NCBI RefSeq assembly: GCF_900176515.1
Contig: NZ_FWXV01000002.1
Coordinates: 248,001-312,000, forward strand
Reading direction: 5' to 3'
Length of the DNA stretch: 64,000 nucleotides
Origin: Kibdelosporangium aridum
Lineage (GTDB): Bacteria > Actinomycetota > Actinomycetes > Mycobacteriales > Pseudonocardiaceae
The position numbers and the translations under genes were made by a program. The notes under the pieces are model-generated. The model made no database searches and was not told where the DNA came from. It worked only from the letters and a program-made list of their open reading frames with translations. Below are positions 53,033 through 61,131 of this stretch, piece after piece. Numbering within the stretch: position 1 is the stretch's first letter; every line of letters starts with the position of its first letter.

Positions 53033-54483
53033 TGCGCGAGAGCTCACGCTGGGTCGACCCAGCACCCCTCGAAGTCGCTCGGCCTCGGCTGCCGTGGTGG
53101 ACGATGCTGCCCGGCTGGGTCAAGCTCGTAGTTTCTCCGATCGCCTTGTCGTGGCTGCTGATCTGGTTGGCGGCCAGGGTGATTCGGCTCTGCTGGTACT
53201 ACCCCGTCTTAATGACGCTCGTAGTGGCGGCTCTGTGGCTGGATTGGTGGGCAGGCCACTACTGGACTGGCGCCGTTGCCTCGGTGCTGATCATGGGCTT
53301 GTTCGTCTGGTGGTGGCGGTCCGCCGATTCCTACACGCGCTGGTGCCGCTGGTTGCGAACCGAGACGCGACGGCTGACGATCTACGCCTGGGACTGGCGC
53401 ACAGTCACGCGTCTGTCGAACCTGACCGGAACGTCCAAGGGGCGGGAGTACCGGCCGAAGCTCAAGCGGGTGCGGTCGGAAGGCTGGCGCGACAGAGTCC
53501 GCGTCAAGATGATCAAAGGCCAGGCTCCGGAGCAGTGGGCGGAACGTGCGTCCGGGCTGGCGCATTCGTTCCATGCGAACTCGTGCCGAGTGCGGGTGAT
53601 CAAGCCGGGCCGGATCGAGCTGGACCTGATCCACTCCGATCCGCTCGCACGCCCGGTTCCGCTTCCCGCCATGAACGCGACAGCGGACTTGAGGCGGATC
53701 ACCGTTGGTCGGACTGAGACGGGTAAGCCGTGGCGAATTCGCTTGCTGGGTAACCAAATCCTCGCCGTCGGCGTCCAAGGCGCCGGTAAGGGTTCATTGT
53801 TGTGGTCGGTGGTGTGGGCGCTGGCACCGTTGATCAAAACGGGCATGGTTCGGCTGTACGGGATCGACCCAAAGGGCGGGATGGAGCTCGGGCAATGTCC
53901 GGAGGTGTTCCACAAGGTCGTCTACGACAACGGCCTGGACGCAGTGAACTTGTTGGAAGAGATCGCCAACGACGTGCGACAGCGGGCAGGGAATTACCGG
54001 GGCTTGCGCCGGTTGTGGACGCGGGAGAGCGGTGAGCCGTTCACGTTGCTGATCGTGGACGAGCTGGCGGACGTGATCGCCTACCAAACCGACAAGAAAC
54101 TCAAAGAGCGCGCGCAGGCAGCTATCCAGACCATCACCTCGCAAGGCCGTGCGCCCGGGTTCGCCACACTCGCCTTGGTCCAGGACCCGCGCAAGGAGAT
54201 CGTGCCGTTCCGCAACCTGTTCACCACGCGGATCGCGATGCGGCTAGATGAGCCGACGCAGGTGGACATGGTGCTCGGCGACGGGGTGCGGGAGCGCGGT
54301 GCGGAGGCTCATGAGATCTCCGAGCTGACTCCCGGTGTGGCTTGGGCCAAGGAGGACGGCAAACGCGAACCGGCGCGGGCAAGGGCGTTCTACGCGACCG
54401 ATGACGACTTGTGGGACCTGCGGGCGTATGTCAACGGCTGGTCGTTTGAGGTGCTGCCGTTTCGGGGTGGTGAGGCGGCATGA
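53032..54483 (+). CDS. FtsK/SpoIIIE-like DNA translocase (TraSA/TraB-like transfer protein)
   Basis: 483 residues from ATG 53032. Two to three membrane helices at residues ~20-95 (VKLVVSPIALSWLLIWL, YPVLMTLVVAALW) precede the ATPase core: Walker A GVQGAGKGS (247-255, K253), Walker B LLIVDELAD (D343-E344) and region FATLALVQDPRKEIVPFRNLFTTRIAMRLD. This is the single-protein dsDNA pump of AICE and Streptomyces plasmid conjugation. Its stop overlaps the next gene. The start overlaps the zinc-ribbon gene by one base. Confidence 0.9.
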   Translation: MRESSRWVDPAPLEVARPRLPWWTMLPGWVKLVVSPIALSWLLIWLAARVIRLCWYYPVLMTLVVAALWLDWWAGHYWTGAVASVLIMGLFVWWWRSADSYTRWCRWLRTETRRLTIYAWDWRTVTRLSNLTGTSKGREYRPKLKRVRSEGWRDRVRVKMIKGQAPEQWAERASGLAHSFHANSCRVRVIKPGRIELDLIHSDPLARPVPLPAMNATADLRRITVGRTETGKPWRIRLLGNQILAVGVQGAGKGSLLWSVVWALAPLIKTGMVRLYGIDPKGGMELGQCPEVFHKVVYDNGLDAVNLLEEIANDVRQRAGNYRGLRRLWTRESGEPFTLLIVDELADVIAYQTDKKLKERAQAAIQTITSQGRAPGFATLALVQDPRKEIVPFRNLFTTRIAMRLDEPTQVDMVLGDGVRERGAEAHEISELTPGVAWAKEDGKREPARARAFYATDDDLWDLRAYVNGWSFEVLPFRGGEAA

Positions 54484-54875
54484 ACACCACTGACGTACTG
54501 ACCGCTGTGGCCGAGCACCTCGGCGGGTTCGAACTCAACGAACCAGTGCAAGTGACCGTCCGGGCGCTGCGGTCTGAGCCGAGTGCCACAGTGCAGCTGC
54601 CGGGCCGATCGCTGCCTGAGTTGGCGGAGGAACTCCTCGCATGGGCGGACACGTTGGACAACGTCACCGCAACCGTGTGGCGGCCACATTGGCCCGATGA
54701 CGAGCAACTTCACCTCGAAGTCCGCGGTGACTTCACCGACAACACCACGGTCAAAGTCTTCGGCGGCCTGATCAACGGGCCCGACGTTCCCGGCCTCGGC
54801 TACGGCTGCCGGATCGAACTGTCCTGGGCACGGTTGCGGGCATGGGCCTCCCTGACCGGGGAGGTGGCGGCGTGA
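54480..54875 (+). CDS. AICE protein of unknown function (131 aa)
   Basis: ATG start overlapping the transfer-gene stop (ATGA). It begins MNTTDVLTAVAEHLGGFELNEPVQVTVRAL and is acidic, alternating helix and strands, with a segment TATVWRPHWPDDEQLHLEVRGDF. Its stop overlaps the repSA start. No family recognised; position between tra and rep suggests a role in the element's maintenance or transfer. Confidence 0.65.
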   Translation: MNTTDVLTAVAEHLGGFELNEPVQVTVRALRSEPSATVQLPGRSLPELAEELLAWADTLDNVTATVWRPHWPDDEQLHLEVRGDFTDNTTVKVFGGLINGPDVPGLGYGCRIELSWARLRAWASLTGEVAA

Positions 54876-56464
54876 CCGAGACACGAGCCGAACGCATGCG
54901 CATCCCACTCGCGGCCGACGTCGTGAAGGCAACGGCCGAGCAATACGGCGTGTGCATCCGGCCGTTCACGATGGAGGTCGGCGACCCGGAAACCGGGGAA
55001 CTGCAATACGTCGCTGTGCCGTGTGGCTCCACTGTGGAGTCGACGTGTGGGCCGTGTGCGAGGAAAGCGCGGGCGCTGAGGATCACGCAGTGTCGGGAAG
55101 GCTGGCACCTGGTCGACGAACCCGACTTCACGCCCGACGAGCCAACAGCCGACCAGACAGCGTTGCTAGAGCTGCGGGCAGACCTGTTCACCGAATACAA
55201 GCGGGCAGTCGCTGACGGCGAGTTAGACGAAGCGGACGAACTCCGCGAAGAGATCGCCAAGACCGACGATGAACTTCGGCAACTCGGCATGCGTGGCCGA
55301 CTGCCCTCACCGGATGCCCCGGCCAAGAAGCCGGTCAAGCGGTCCACCAAGCGGCGACAGGATGCACCGGACCTGCCTCGACGGAAGATCGACAAGCGCA
55401 CGGTCGGACGCGAGTTCGCGGGCAAGTACCGGCCGTCCATGTTCGTCACCCTCACCCTCGACACCTACGGGCGAGTGCGCGAGGACGGCACACCTGTCAA
55501 CCCGAACACCTACGACTACCGCCGTGCCGCACGCGACGCAGTGCACTTCTCATCCCTCGTGGACCGGTGGTGGCAGAACCTACGACGAGTCGTCGGCTGG
55601 GACGTCCAGTACTTCGCCACCGTCGAACCACAGAAACGCGGCGCTCCACACCTGCATGCGGCAATCCGTGGATCCATACCGCATGAGCTGCTGAAACTCG
55701 TCACAGCCGCGACCTACCACCAGGTGTGGTGGCCGAACCATGACGAACGCGTCTATCAGGACGGCGAACCACTGCCCATCTGGGACAGCCAACTGAAGGC
55801 CTTTGTCGACCCCGTGACTCGGATTCCGCTGCGTGCGTGGGATGAGACGGTTCAAGAGGTCGACGAGCCTGCACATGTCGTCCGCTACGGAGCCCAAGTG
55901 CATTCCAAGGGCCTGCTCGGTGGCACCGAAGATGCTGGTCGCCACATCGGTTACTTGACCAAGTACCTCACCAAGTCGGTCGGTGAAGTCGTCGAAGCCA
56001 CCAGCGAACGCCAAGCGGCACACCACGACCGGCTCCACGCCGAACTCGCCGTGACGCCATGCTCGCCGAAGTGTGCCGTCTGGTTGCTGTACGGCATCAA
56101 TCCCAAGGGCGCCAACAGCAAGACGGTTCCCGGGCACTGCAAGGGAAAGGCACACCGACGGACCACGCTCGGCCTGCCCGGCCGACGAGTCCTCGTGTCC
56201 CGCAAGTGGTCCGGCAAGACCCTCGCCGACCACAAGGAAGACCGGAAGGCCTTCGTCGCCGACATGCTCTCAGCCGTCGGCATCGTCAAACCAGTCACGG
56301 ACACGTCCCGATTGATCTGGCGCAAGGTCGATCCCAGCGACCAGAACGCACCGCCACGCGACCACCTGCTGATGCATGCCATAGCCGAACGCATCCGATG
56401 GCGGGCGGAATACGACTCCGCCTTACTCGCGGCAGATCTTTCGGCAATCGGGCAGGCAGCATGA
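54872..56464 (+). CDS. repSA: RepSA-like rolling-circle replication initiator
   Basis: 530 residues from GTG 54872 (GTGA overlap with the previous gene). It has an N-terminal Cys-rich segment (CGSTVESTCGPCARKARALRITQCREGWH), then the initiator core SMFVTLTLDTYG and HUH motif EPQKRGAPHLHAAIRGS, followed by an active-site Tyr region (AATYHQVWW). The C-terminal half carries GAQVHSKGLLGGTEDAGRHIGYLTKYLTKSVGE. This is the initiator that replicates AICE circles. It overlaps xis by 4 bp. Confidence 0.88.
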   Translation: MTETRAERMRIPLAADVVKATAEQYGVCIRPFTMEVGDPETGELQYVAVPCGSTVESTCGPCARKARALRITQCREGWHLVDEPDFTPDEPTADQTALLELRADLFTEYKRAVADGELDEADELREEIAKTDDELRQLGMRGRLPSPDAPAKKPVKRSTKRRQDAPDLPRRKIDKRTVGREFAGKYRPSMFVTLTLDTYGRVREDGTPVNPNTYDYRRAARDAVHFSSLVDRWWQNLRRVVGWDVQYFATVEPQKRGAPHLHAAIRGSIPHELLKLVTAATYHQVWWPNHDERVYQDGEPLPIWDSQLKAFVDPVTRIPLRAWDETVQEVDEPAHVVRYGAQVHSKGLLGGTEDAGRHIGYLTKYLTKSVGEVVEATSERQAAHHDRLHAELAVTPCSPKCAVWLLYGINPKGANSKTVPGHCKGKAHRRTTLGLPGRRVLVSRKWSGKTLADHKEDRKAFVADMLSAVGIVKPVTDTSRLIWRKVDPSDQNAPPRDHLLMHAIAERIRWRAEYDSALLAADLSAIGQAA

Positions 56465-56658
56465 GCGCAGCTGAGTTCGAGAGCTTGTGGGGAATCGAAG
56501 AGGTCTCCGCGTTCCTCGGTATTCCCGTGCACACGATTCGGGGTTGGCGGACCAAGAACTACGGCCCACCTGCCCGGAAGGTCGGCAAACACCTTCGCTA
56601 CGACCCGGCCAAGGTACGCGCTTGGTTCGAGGACCTCGACCAGGACGACGCGGCCTAA
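56461..56658 (+). CDS. xis: Excisionase (MerR/Xis-type helix-turn-helix)
   Basis: 65 residues: an ATG start in an ATGA overlap with repSA, and a single winged helix (LWGIEEVSAFLGIPVHTIRGWRTKNYGPPARKVGKHLRYDPAKVRAWFED). It is the small Xis of AICE modules, needed for excision with the integrase. It is followed by int after 36 bp. Confidence 0.88.
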   Translation: MSAAEFESLWGIEEVSAFLGIPVHTIRGWRTKNYGPPARKVGKHLRYDPAKVRAWFEDLDQDDAA

Positions 56659-56694
56659 CCACTTCGGCAATTCACACCACAGGAGAAGACTGCC

Positions 56695-57945
56695 ATGGCA
56701 CACGTCCAAGACCGCTGGTTCAAGTACATCCCCGACCCGAAGAATCCCAAGAAAAAGATCCGTCAACAGACCAGCCAACACGGCAAGGGCATGCGGTACA
56801 AGGTCCGTTGGCTCGATCCGGACGGCGAGGAGAAATCGAGGTCGTTCCCAGATGGTCAGCTCAAGGCCGCGAAGGATTTCAAGTCGCAGCAAGAGGTAGA
56901 CATGCTGCGTGGGACCTACGTGGACCCGAAGGCTGGAAAGATCACCGTCGCCAGCTTCGCCAAGAGTTGGCTCGCCGATCTGGATGTCGACGAGCTGTCT
57001 CGGGAGAACATGGAAATGCGGTTCCGAAAACGGGTACTGCCCTACTTCGGCAAGTCGGAGCTTGGCGCTGTGAAGCCTTCGGCAATCCGGACCTGGGACC
57101 GGATGCTGCGGGAAGACAACCTCTCAGACCGGTATCGGCACACTCTCTTCGGCAACGTGTCGGCGATGTTCACGGCCGCGATCGATGACGGCTTGATCGC
57201 GAAGCATCCCTGTCGTGGAAAGTCGATAAAGAAACCCAAGGCGACCCAGAAGAAGGTCGTGCCGTGGCCTGAGGCACGCGTGTGGGAGGTGCAGGCTAAT
57301 CTGCCGCCGAGATTCGGCGTTCTCGTCGACATGGCAGCCGGTATCGGGATGCGACAGGGCGAGTGTTTGGGCCTGGCGGTCGATGACATCGACTTCCTTC
57401 GCGGAATCGTCCACATTCGGCGCCAGGTGAAGACCGTCAGGTACAAGCACGTCTTCGCGCTGCCCAAGCACGACAAGACCCGGGACGTACCGCTCTCGGA
57501 GCCGGTGAAGCTCGCGCTGTCGGAGCACATCCGGCAGTTCCCGCCAAAAGAGATCACGCTGCCGTGGGACACCCCGGACGGCAAGCCAGAGACGATCAAG
57601 CTGATCGTCACGTCCATGACCGGTATCGAGGTGGCCGCAAACGACTTCAACCGGAACTACTGGAAGAAGTCGCTCAAGGCGGTCGGCATGCCGTACGGCC
57701 GTTACGAGAACGGCATGCACGAGCTGCGGCACTTCTTCGCCTCGGTCCTGCTCGACCAGGGCGAGTCGATCAAGGCCGTGGCCGAGTGGCTGGGCCATGC
57801 TGACCCGTCGTTCACGCTCAAGATCTACACCCACCTGATGCCCAGCAGCGCAGAACGGACCAAGAGCGTGATCGACGGCCTGTACAAGCGGCGGACGGCC
57901 CACGACGGCCCAGAGACGGCCTCAACTGATCAAGTAGCCGAGTAA
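56695..57945 (+). CDS. int: Tyrosine-recombinase integrase
   Basis: 416 residues with the complete tyrosine recombinase set: R220 in GIGMRQGECLGL, H342 and R345 in MHELRHFF, H368 in LGHADPSF and Y378 in KIYTHLM. The N-terminal half is the arm- and core-binding domain (residues ~80-180). GGAGAA lies upstream. The gene ends 26 bp before attR, the usual spacing for AICE integrases. Together with xis it moves the element into and out of sodN. Confidence 0.95.
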   Translation: MAHVQDRWFKYIPDPKNPKKKIRQQTSQHGKGMRYKVRWLDPDGEEKSRSFPDGQLKAAKDFKSQQEVDMLRGTYVDPKAGKITVASFAKSWLADLDVDELSRENMEMRFRKRVLPYFGKSELGAVKPSAIRTWDRMLREDNLSDRYRHTLFGNVSAMFTAAIDDGLIAKHPCRGKSIKKPKATQKKVVPWPEARVWEVQANLPPRFGVLVDMAAGIGMRQGECLGLAVDDIDFLRGIVHIRRQVKTVRYKHVFALPKHDKTRDVPLSEPVKLALSEHIRQFPPKEITLPWDTPDGKPETIKLIVTSMTGIEVAANDFNRNYWKKSLKAVGMPYGRYENGMHELRHFFASVLLDQGESIKAVAEWLGHADPSFTLKIYTHLMPSSAERTKSVIDGLYKRRTAHDGPETASTDQVAE

Positions 57946-57971
57946 TGCCAGGTAGAAGCCGCTTGGTGCAC

Positions 57972-58010
57972 AGATTGACAAGATCTTCTGGGAGACCAAG
58001 CAGGGCTGAG
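57972..58010. repeat. attR, 39-bp att core
   Basis: Identical to 45370-45408, beginning AGATTGACAAGATCTTCTGG and ending GGGCTGAG. It encodes the displaced C terminus of sodN (without its gene). The element ends here. Confidence 0.95.
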
Positions 58011-58036
58011 CAGCTTTTCACAGCGGCTGTTTCAAG

Positions 58037-58065
58037 ACGGCGTCAACCGGTCCGGTTGGCGCCGT
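58037..58065 (+). terminator. Displaced native sodN terminator
   Basis: ACGGCGTCAACC (58037-58048) pairs with GGTTGGCGCCGT (58054-58065) with one wobble, followed by TCGCTATTT. It lies 27 bp beyond the duplicated sodN stop, so it was the original sodN terminator before insertion. Confidence 0.7.
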
Positions 58066-58068
58066 TCG

Positions 58069-58614
58069 CTATTTGAACTCGTGCAGCTGGGCCACGCCGA
58101 GGGTCTGCTGGGCGCCGAACTGCTCGAACGTGTCGGCCTGCGTGAAGCCGAGGCGGTTCGCGAGCTTCAGGGACCGCTCATTGGCCGATTGGGTCACGAC
58201 GACCACGGGCTGGTCGGGCAGTTCGGCGGCGGCCGTCCGCAACAACGCCGTCGCCGCTTCGAACGCGAACCCCTTGCCCCAGTCCTTCCGTCGCAGAACG
58301 TACGTCAGTTCCAGCTCTGAGCCGCCTTCGATGACGTGGCCGGGCACGTCGTTGGACCGTCGGCCGAGCATCATCGTTCCGACGAACTCAGCGGTCGAAT
58401 TGTCGGCGATCACGAAGCTGCCGGGGATGACCACTGTGCCGAGATGGTCGAGCAGCTGCTCGACTTCGCTTCGGGGCCTTGGGCCGCCGAGGTGTCTCCG
58501 GACTTCGGGATCCGTGAAGATCTCGATGATGCCCTCACGGTCGGCTTCTTGTCCCGGGCGCAGCAGGAGGCGCTCCGTTTTGATCTCCACGGCGGTCAAG
58601 GTCATACCGGCCAT
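58069..58614 (-). CDS. GNAT-family N-acetyltransferase (RimJ/RimL type)
   Basis: 181 residues, GNAT fold: IKTERLLLRPGQEADREGI, the acetyl-CoA-binding segment YVLRRKDWGKGFAFEAATALL (RxxGxG-like) and VVVTQSANERSLKLANRLGF near the C terminus. RimJ/RimL-type acetyltransferases modify N-terminal amines or small amines. ATG 58614 is chosen; ATG 58605 is equally possible. This gene was the original downstream neighbour of sodN, convergent to it. Confidence 0.85.
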   Translation of the reverse strand: MAGMTLTAVEIKTERLLLRPGQEADREGIIEIFTDPEVRRHLGGPRPRSEVEQLLDHLGTVVIPGSFVIADNSTAEFVGTMMLGRRSNDVPGHVIEGGSELELTYVLRRKDWGKGFAFEAATALLRTAAAELPDQPVVVVTQSANERSLKLANRLGFTQADTFEQFGAQQTLGVAQLHEFK

Positions 58615-58670
58615 CTTGCAGAAAAGGGGGCGGCGTCCACCCCCTCGGTGGGCGCCGCCCCTGGTCAAGC

Positions 58671-58701
58671 GAACGGTGCCCGCGAGGGGCGGGCACCGTT
58701 C
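58671..58701 (-). terminator. Terminator after the chitinase gene
   Basis: GAACGGTGCCCGC (58671-58683) pairs perfectly with GCGGGCACCGTTC (58689-58701) over a 5-nt loop, seven bases beyond the chitinase stop. A second GC-rich imperfect hairpin lies just before it on the plus strand. Confidence 0.8.
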
Positions 58702-58707
58702 TGCGAC

Positions 58708-59766
58708 TCAGCAGTACAGGTTGTTGCCCGCGGGCACGCCGAGGATTCCGACGAAGCGGGTGTAGTTGTTCACGCGGCTCTGGACCTGCGCTGGGTTTCG
58801 CCCGTTGCATTCCAGCGAACCGTTGATGCTGCGGATCGTCTCGCCGAACCCAGCACCGTTCACCATGGCGTTGTGCGGCGTCATCGTGCCTGGGCCGTTC
58901 TGGGTGTTCCAGTACCAGAGGCCGGTCTTCCATGCGACTGCCGCGTCGTTCTGCACCAGCCACGGGTTCGTCAGCAGGGGCAGCCCGAGCGCTATGCCTG
59001 CCGCGTTGTAGTTGAAGTTCCAGCTCAGCTGGATCGGGCCGCGGCCGTAGTACGCGGCTTGTCCCGCCGGGCAGCCGTAGGGCTGGGACGCGTCGCAGTA
59101 GTGCGGGTAGTTGGCCTGGTTCTGCTCGACGATGTGGACCAGTCCACCCGTCTCGTGGTGCACGTTCGCCAGGAACGCCGCCGCTTCTTGCTTTCGAACG
59201 ACATCGCTGCCGGTCTTGGCGAAGCCGGGGTACGCCGACAATGCCGCGACGAGACCGCTGTACGTGTAGAACGAGTTGCGGTTGGGGAACATCTGGTTGA
59301 ACTGCGCCTCGGTGACCACGAAGCCCGAGGGGTCCGGCGGCGGGTTCGTGCCACCGCAGGTGTAGGGCTCCCAGTACCAAGTGCTGATCACCGGGTCGTA
59401 GCCCGGGTTGTCGTGCTCCGCGATGTAGTACCGGCCGTCCGTGTATTTCACGATCGCGCCGGCCGCGTAGAACTGCCCGGCTACCCAGTTCGGGTAGTTG
59501 CAACTCGATCCCGGCGGCGGCGTCGAGCCACCGCAGACCCCTTGGTCGGCCCACACGGCGGCGGAACCCGGGGTTTCGTTCTGGGTCCACCATTTCGCGG
59601 ACCAGTTGCGGCCGTTGTGGGAGGCCGTCATGCCTCCCGTGTAGACCTGCGACGCACTCCACGCCGATACACACGCGGGTGCGGCCGTTGCTGATGGCGA
59701 GACAACAACCATGGCGCCGATGGCCGCGGACGCGGCCAAGGCCGCCAAGAGGCGGCGTAACAACAC
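58708..59766 (-). CDS. Secreted GH19 chitinase with two chitin-binding modules
   Basis: 352 residues. GTG 59766 has AAGGAG six bases upstream, then a signal peptide (LLRRLLAALAASAAIGAM..ATAAP). Two CBM5/12-like modules follow (CVSAWSASQVYTGGM...WWTQNE; CNYPNWVAGQFYAAG...WYWEPYTC) separated by a Pro/Gly linker. The GH19 catalytic domain has the glutamates in FLANVHHETGGL and the region YYGRGPIQLSWNFNYN. It hydrolyses chitin outside the cell. A DasR-type box lies 63 bp upstream. Confidence 0.94.
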   Translation of the reverse strand: MLLRRLLAALAASAAIGAMVVVSPSATAAPACVSAWSASQVYTGGMTASHNGRNWSAKWWTQNETPGSAAVWADQGVCGGSTPPPGSSCNYPNWVAGQFYAAGAIVKYTDGRYYIAEHDNPGYDPVISTWYWEPYTCGGTNPPPDPSGFVVTEAQFNQMFPNRNSFYTYSGLVAALSAYPGFAKTGSDVVRKQEAAAFLANVHHETGGLVHIVEQNQANYPHYCDASQPYGCPAGQAAYYGRGPIQLSWNFNYNAAGIALGLPLLTNPWLVQNDAAVAWKTGLWYWNTQNGPGTMTPHNAMVNGAGFGETIRSINGSLECNGRNPAQVQSRVNNYTRFVGILGVPAGNNLYC

Positions 59767-59828
59767 GGTCAACTCCTTAGGCAGGGTAAGGAATATCGGC
59801 GTCACGTGACTCAGACCACTAAACCTCA

Positions 59829-59844
59829 ATTGGTCTATACCAGT
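59829..59844. promoter_or_regulatory. DasR-type dre box upstream of the chitinase gene
   Basis: ATTGGTCTATACCAGT resembles the streptomycete dre consensus ACTGGTCTAGACCACT (TGGTCTA.ACCA core). A half-like CAGACCACT lies just downstream (toward the gene). Chitinase genes are known DasR targets, repressed in the absence of N-acetylglucosamine. This is a sequence match only. Confidence 0.65.
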
Positions 59845-60054
59845 CAACCCTCATGCATAAGGTTCAAGGCCGGCCGCACAGGGAACCCTCGAACATGGTG
59901 TTGCAGCTGGTATGGACGTTTCTCACGGCGTTGTCCAGACGCCGTCGCCGCCGAGCGCGCAAGCTCTTACAGGACAACCGTTTTGTAAGGGGTACGACGC
60001 AGCTCACACCGCGAACTCCCAGCGCATGACCGGCTACGCTCCTACGATCGGCGG

Positions 60055-60663
60055 GTGGCAGTCGAAAAAGGCTATGCGGTGTACATCCTCCGCCATGGTG
60101 AGACCGAGTGGTCCGCCAGCGGCCAGCACACCAGTGTCACCGACATCCCGCTGACCGCGAACGGTGAACAGCAGGCGCGGCGCGCCGGGCTGGTGATGAG
60201 CGCGCTGCGTGGCAGCGCCGTCCCGCCTTACCGTGTGCTCACCAGTCCACGCCTGCGCGCGGTACGCACCGCGGAACTCGCGGGCTTCACCGTCGACGAG
60301 AAGCTCGAAGAGCTCGCCGAATGGGACTACGGCGACTACGAGGGCCAGACCACCGCCAAGATCCGCGAAGAGGTACCCGGTTGGACTGTCTGGACGCACC
60401 CGTCGCCCGGCGGCGAGGAGGCCAAACAGGTCAGTGACCGCGCCGACGCGGTGCTCGCCCGGGTCAGGGAACTGCTCCCGTGCGGCGACGTGATCCTTGT
60501 CGGACATGGACATTTCAGCCGCGTGCTGATCGCGCGCTGGCTCGACCTGCCCGCCACCCACGGTGTCCACTTCGGACTCGACCCGGCCGGTACCGCCGTA
60601 CTGGACTACGAGCGCGGCGAACCCCGGATCGGGCGATTGAACGTGCCGCCGCTGGACGTCTGA
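60055..60663 (+). CDS. Histidine phosphatase family protein
   Basis: 202 residues. The catalytic motif is ILRHGETEWSASGQH (residues ~11-25), the second His lies in VGHGHFSRVLIARW, and the acid in LAEWDYGDYEG. It belongs to the phosphoglycerate-mutase-like phosphatases (broad-specificity or cobalamin-phosphate type); the true substrate is unknown. Start is GTG 60055 and no clear ribosome site is present. It is divergent from the chitinase gene. Confidence 0.88.
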   Translation: MAVEKGYAVYILRHGETEWSASGQHTSVTDIPLTANGEQQARRAGLVMSALRGSAVPPYRVLTSPRLRAVRTAELAGFTVDEKLEELAEWDYGDYEGQTTAKIREEVPGWTVWTHPSPGGEEAKQVSDRADAVLARVRELLPCGDVILVGHGHFSRVLIARWLDLPATHGVHFGLDPAGTAVLDYERGEPRIGRLNVPPLDV

Positions 60664-60717
60664 GGCCCCGGAGTACGGTTTGCCCGCGCACGATCTAGTT
60701 ACGCGAGGAGCAAGCCG

Positions 60718-61131
60718 ATGGGTGCCTGGGGCACGGGTGCTTTCGACAACGACGACGCGGCGGATTTCGCCGGGGACTTGAACGACGCGGCGCCGGCCGA
60801 CAGACCGGATCTGATCCGTGAGGCGCTGGAAGCCGCCGCCGACAACGAGGACTACCTCGAGGCCCCCGAGGCCAACGCGGCGATCGCGGCCGCCGCGATC
60901 GTCGCGTCGCAGCAGCCGGACGGGCCCGAAGTGGATTCGGCGTACGGCCCGGACTTCCTGATCGACGGCGGCAGCATCGACCTGCCCGACGAGTTCGTCG
61001 AACTGGCGCTGCGGGCGATCGCCCGGATCCTCTCCGACGAGTCGGAGTGGCGTGACCTGTGGGACGAGGCCGAATCGCTGGACGAAGCGATCACGGCACT
61101 CGAACCGATCCGGGCCGCGCTCAACCGCTAG
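60718..61131 (+). CDS. DUF4259-family protein
   Basis: 137 residues with the DUF4259 signature at the start (MGAWGTGAFDNDDAADFAGDL). It is acidic and helical. ATG 60718 has GAGGAG upstream. Function unknown. Its 3' end overlaps the convergent cyclodipeptide synthase gene by 11 bp. Confidence 0.88.
   Translation: MGAWGTGAFDNDDAADFAGDLNDAAPADRPDLIREALEAAADNEDYLEAPEANAAIAAAAIVASQQPDGPEVDSAYGPDFLIDGGSIDLPDEFVELALRAIARILSDESEWRDLWDEAESLDEAITALEPIRAALNR

Larger units (their letters stand above)
45370..58010. mobile_element. Integrated AICE (actinomycete integrative and conjugative element) in sodN
   Basis: A 12.6-kb element bounded by a perfect 39-bp direct repeat: 45370-45408 (end of sodN) and 57972-58010. 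It carries int and xis next to attR, a RepSA-like rolling-circle initiator, a TraSA/FtsK-like pump, a Pra-like activator, several small genes, and a cargo region with an AT-rich two-gene module. This gene set defines the AICE family (pSAM2, pMEA300, SLP1). The target inside sodN, rather than a tRNA gene, is unusual. Confidence 0.93.
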
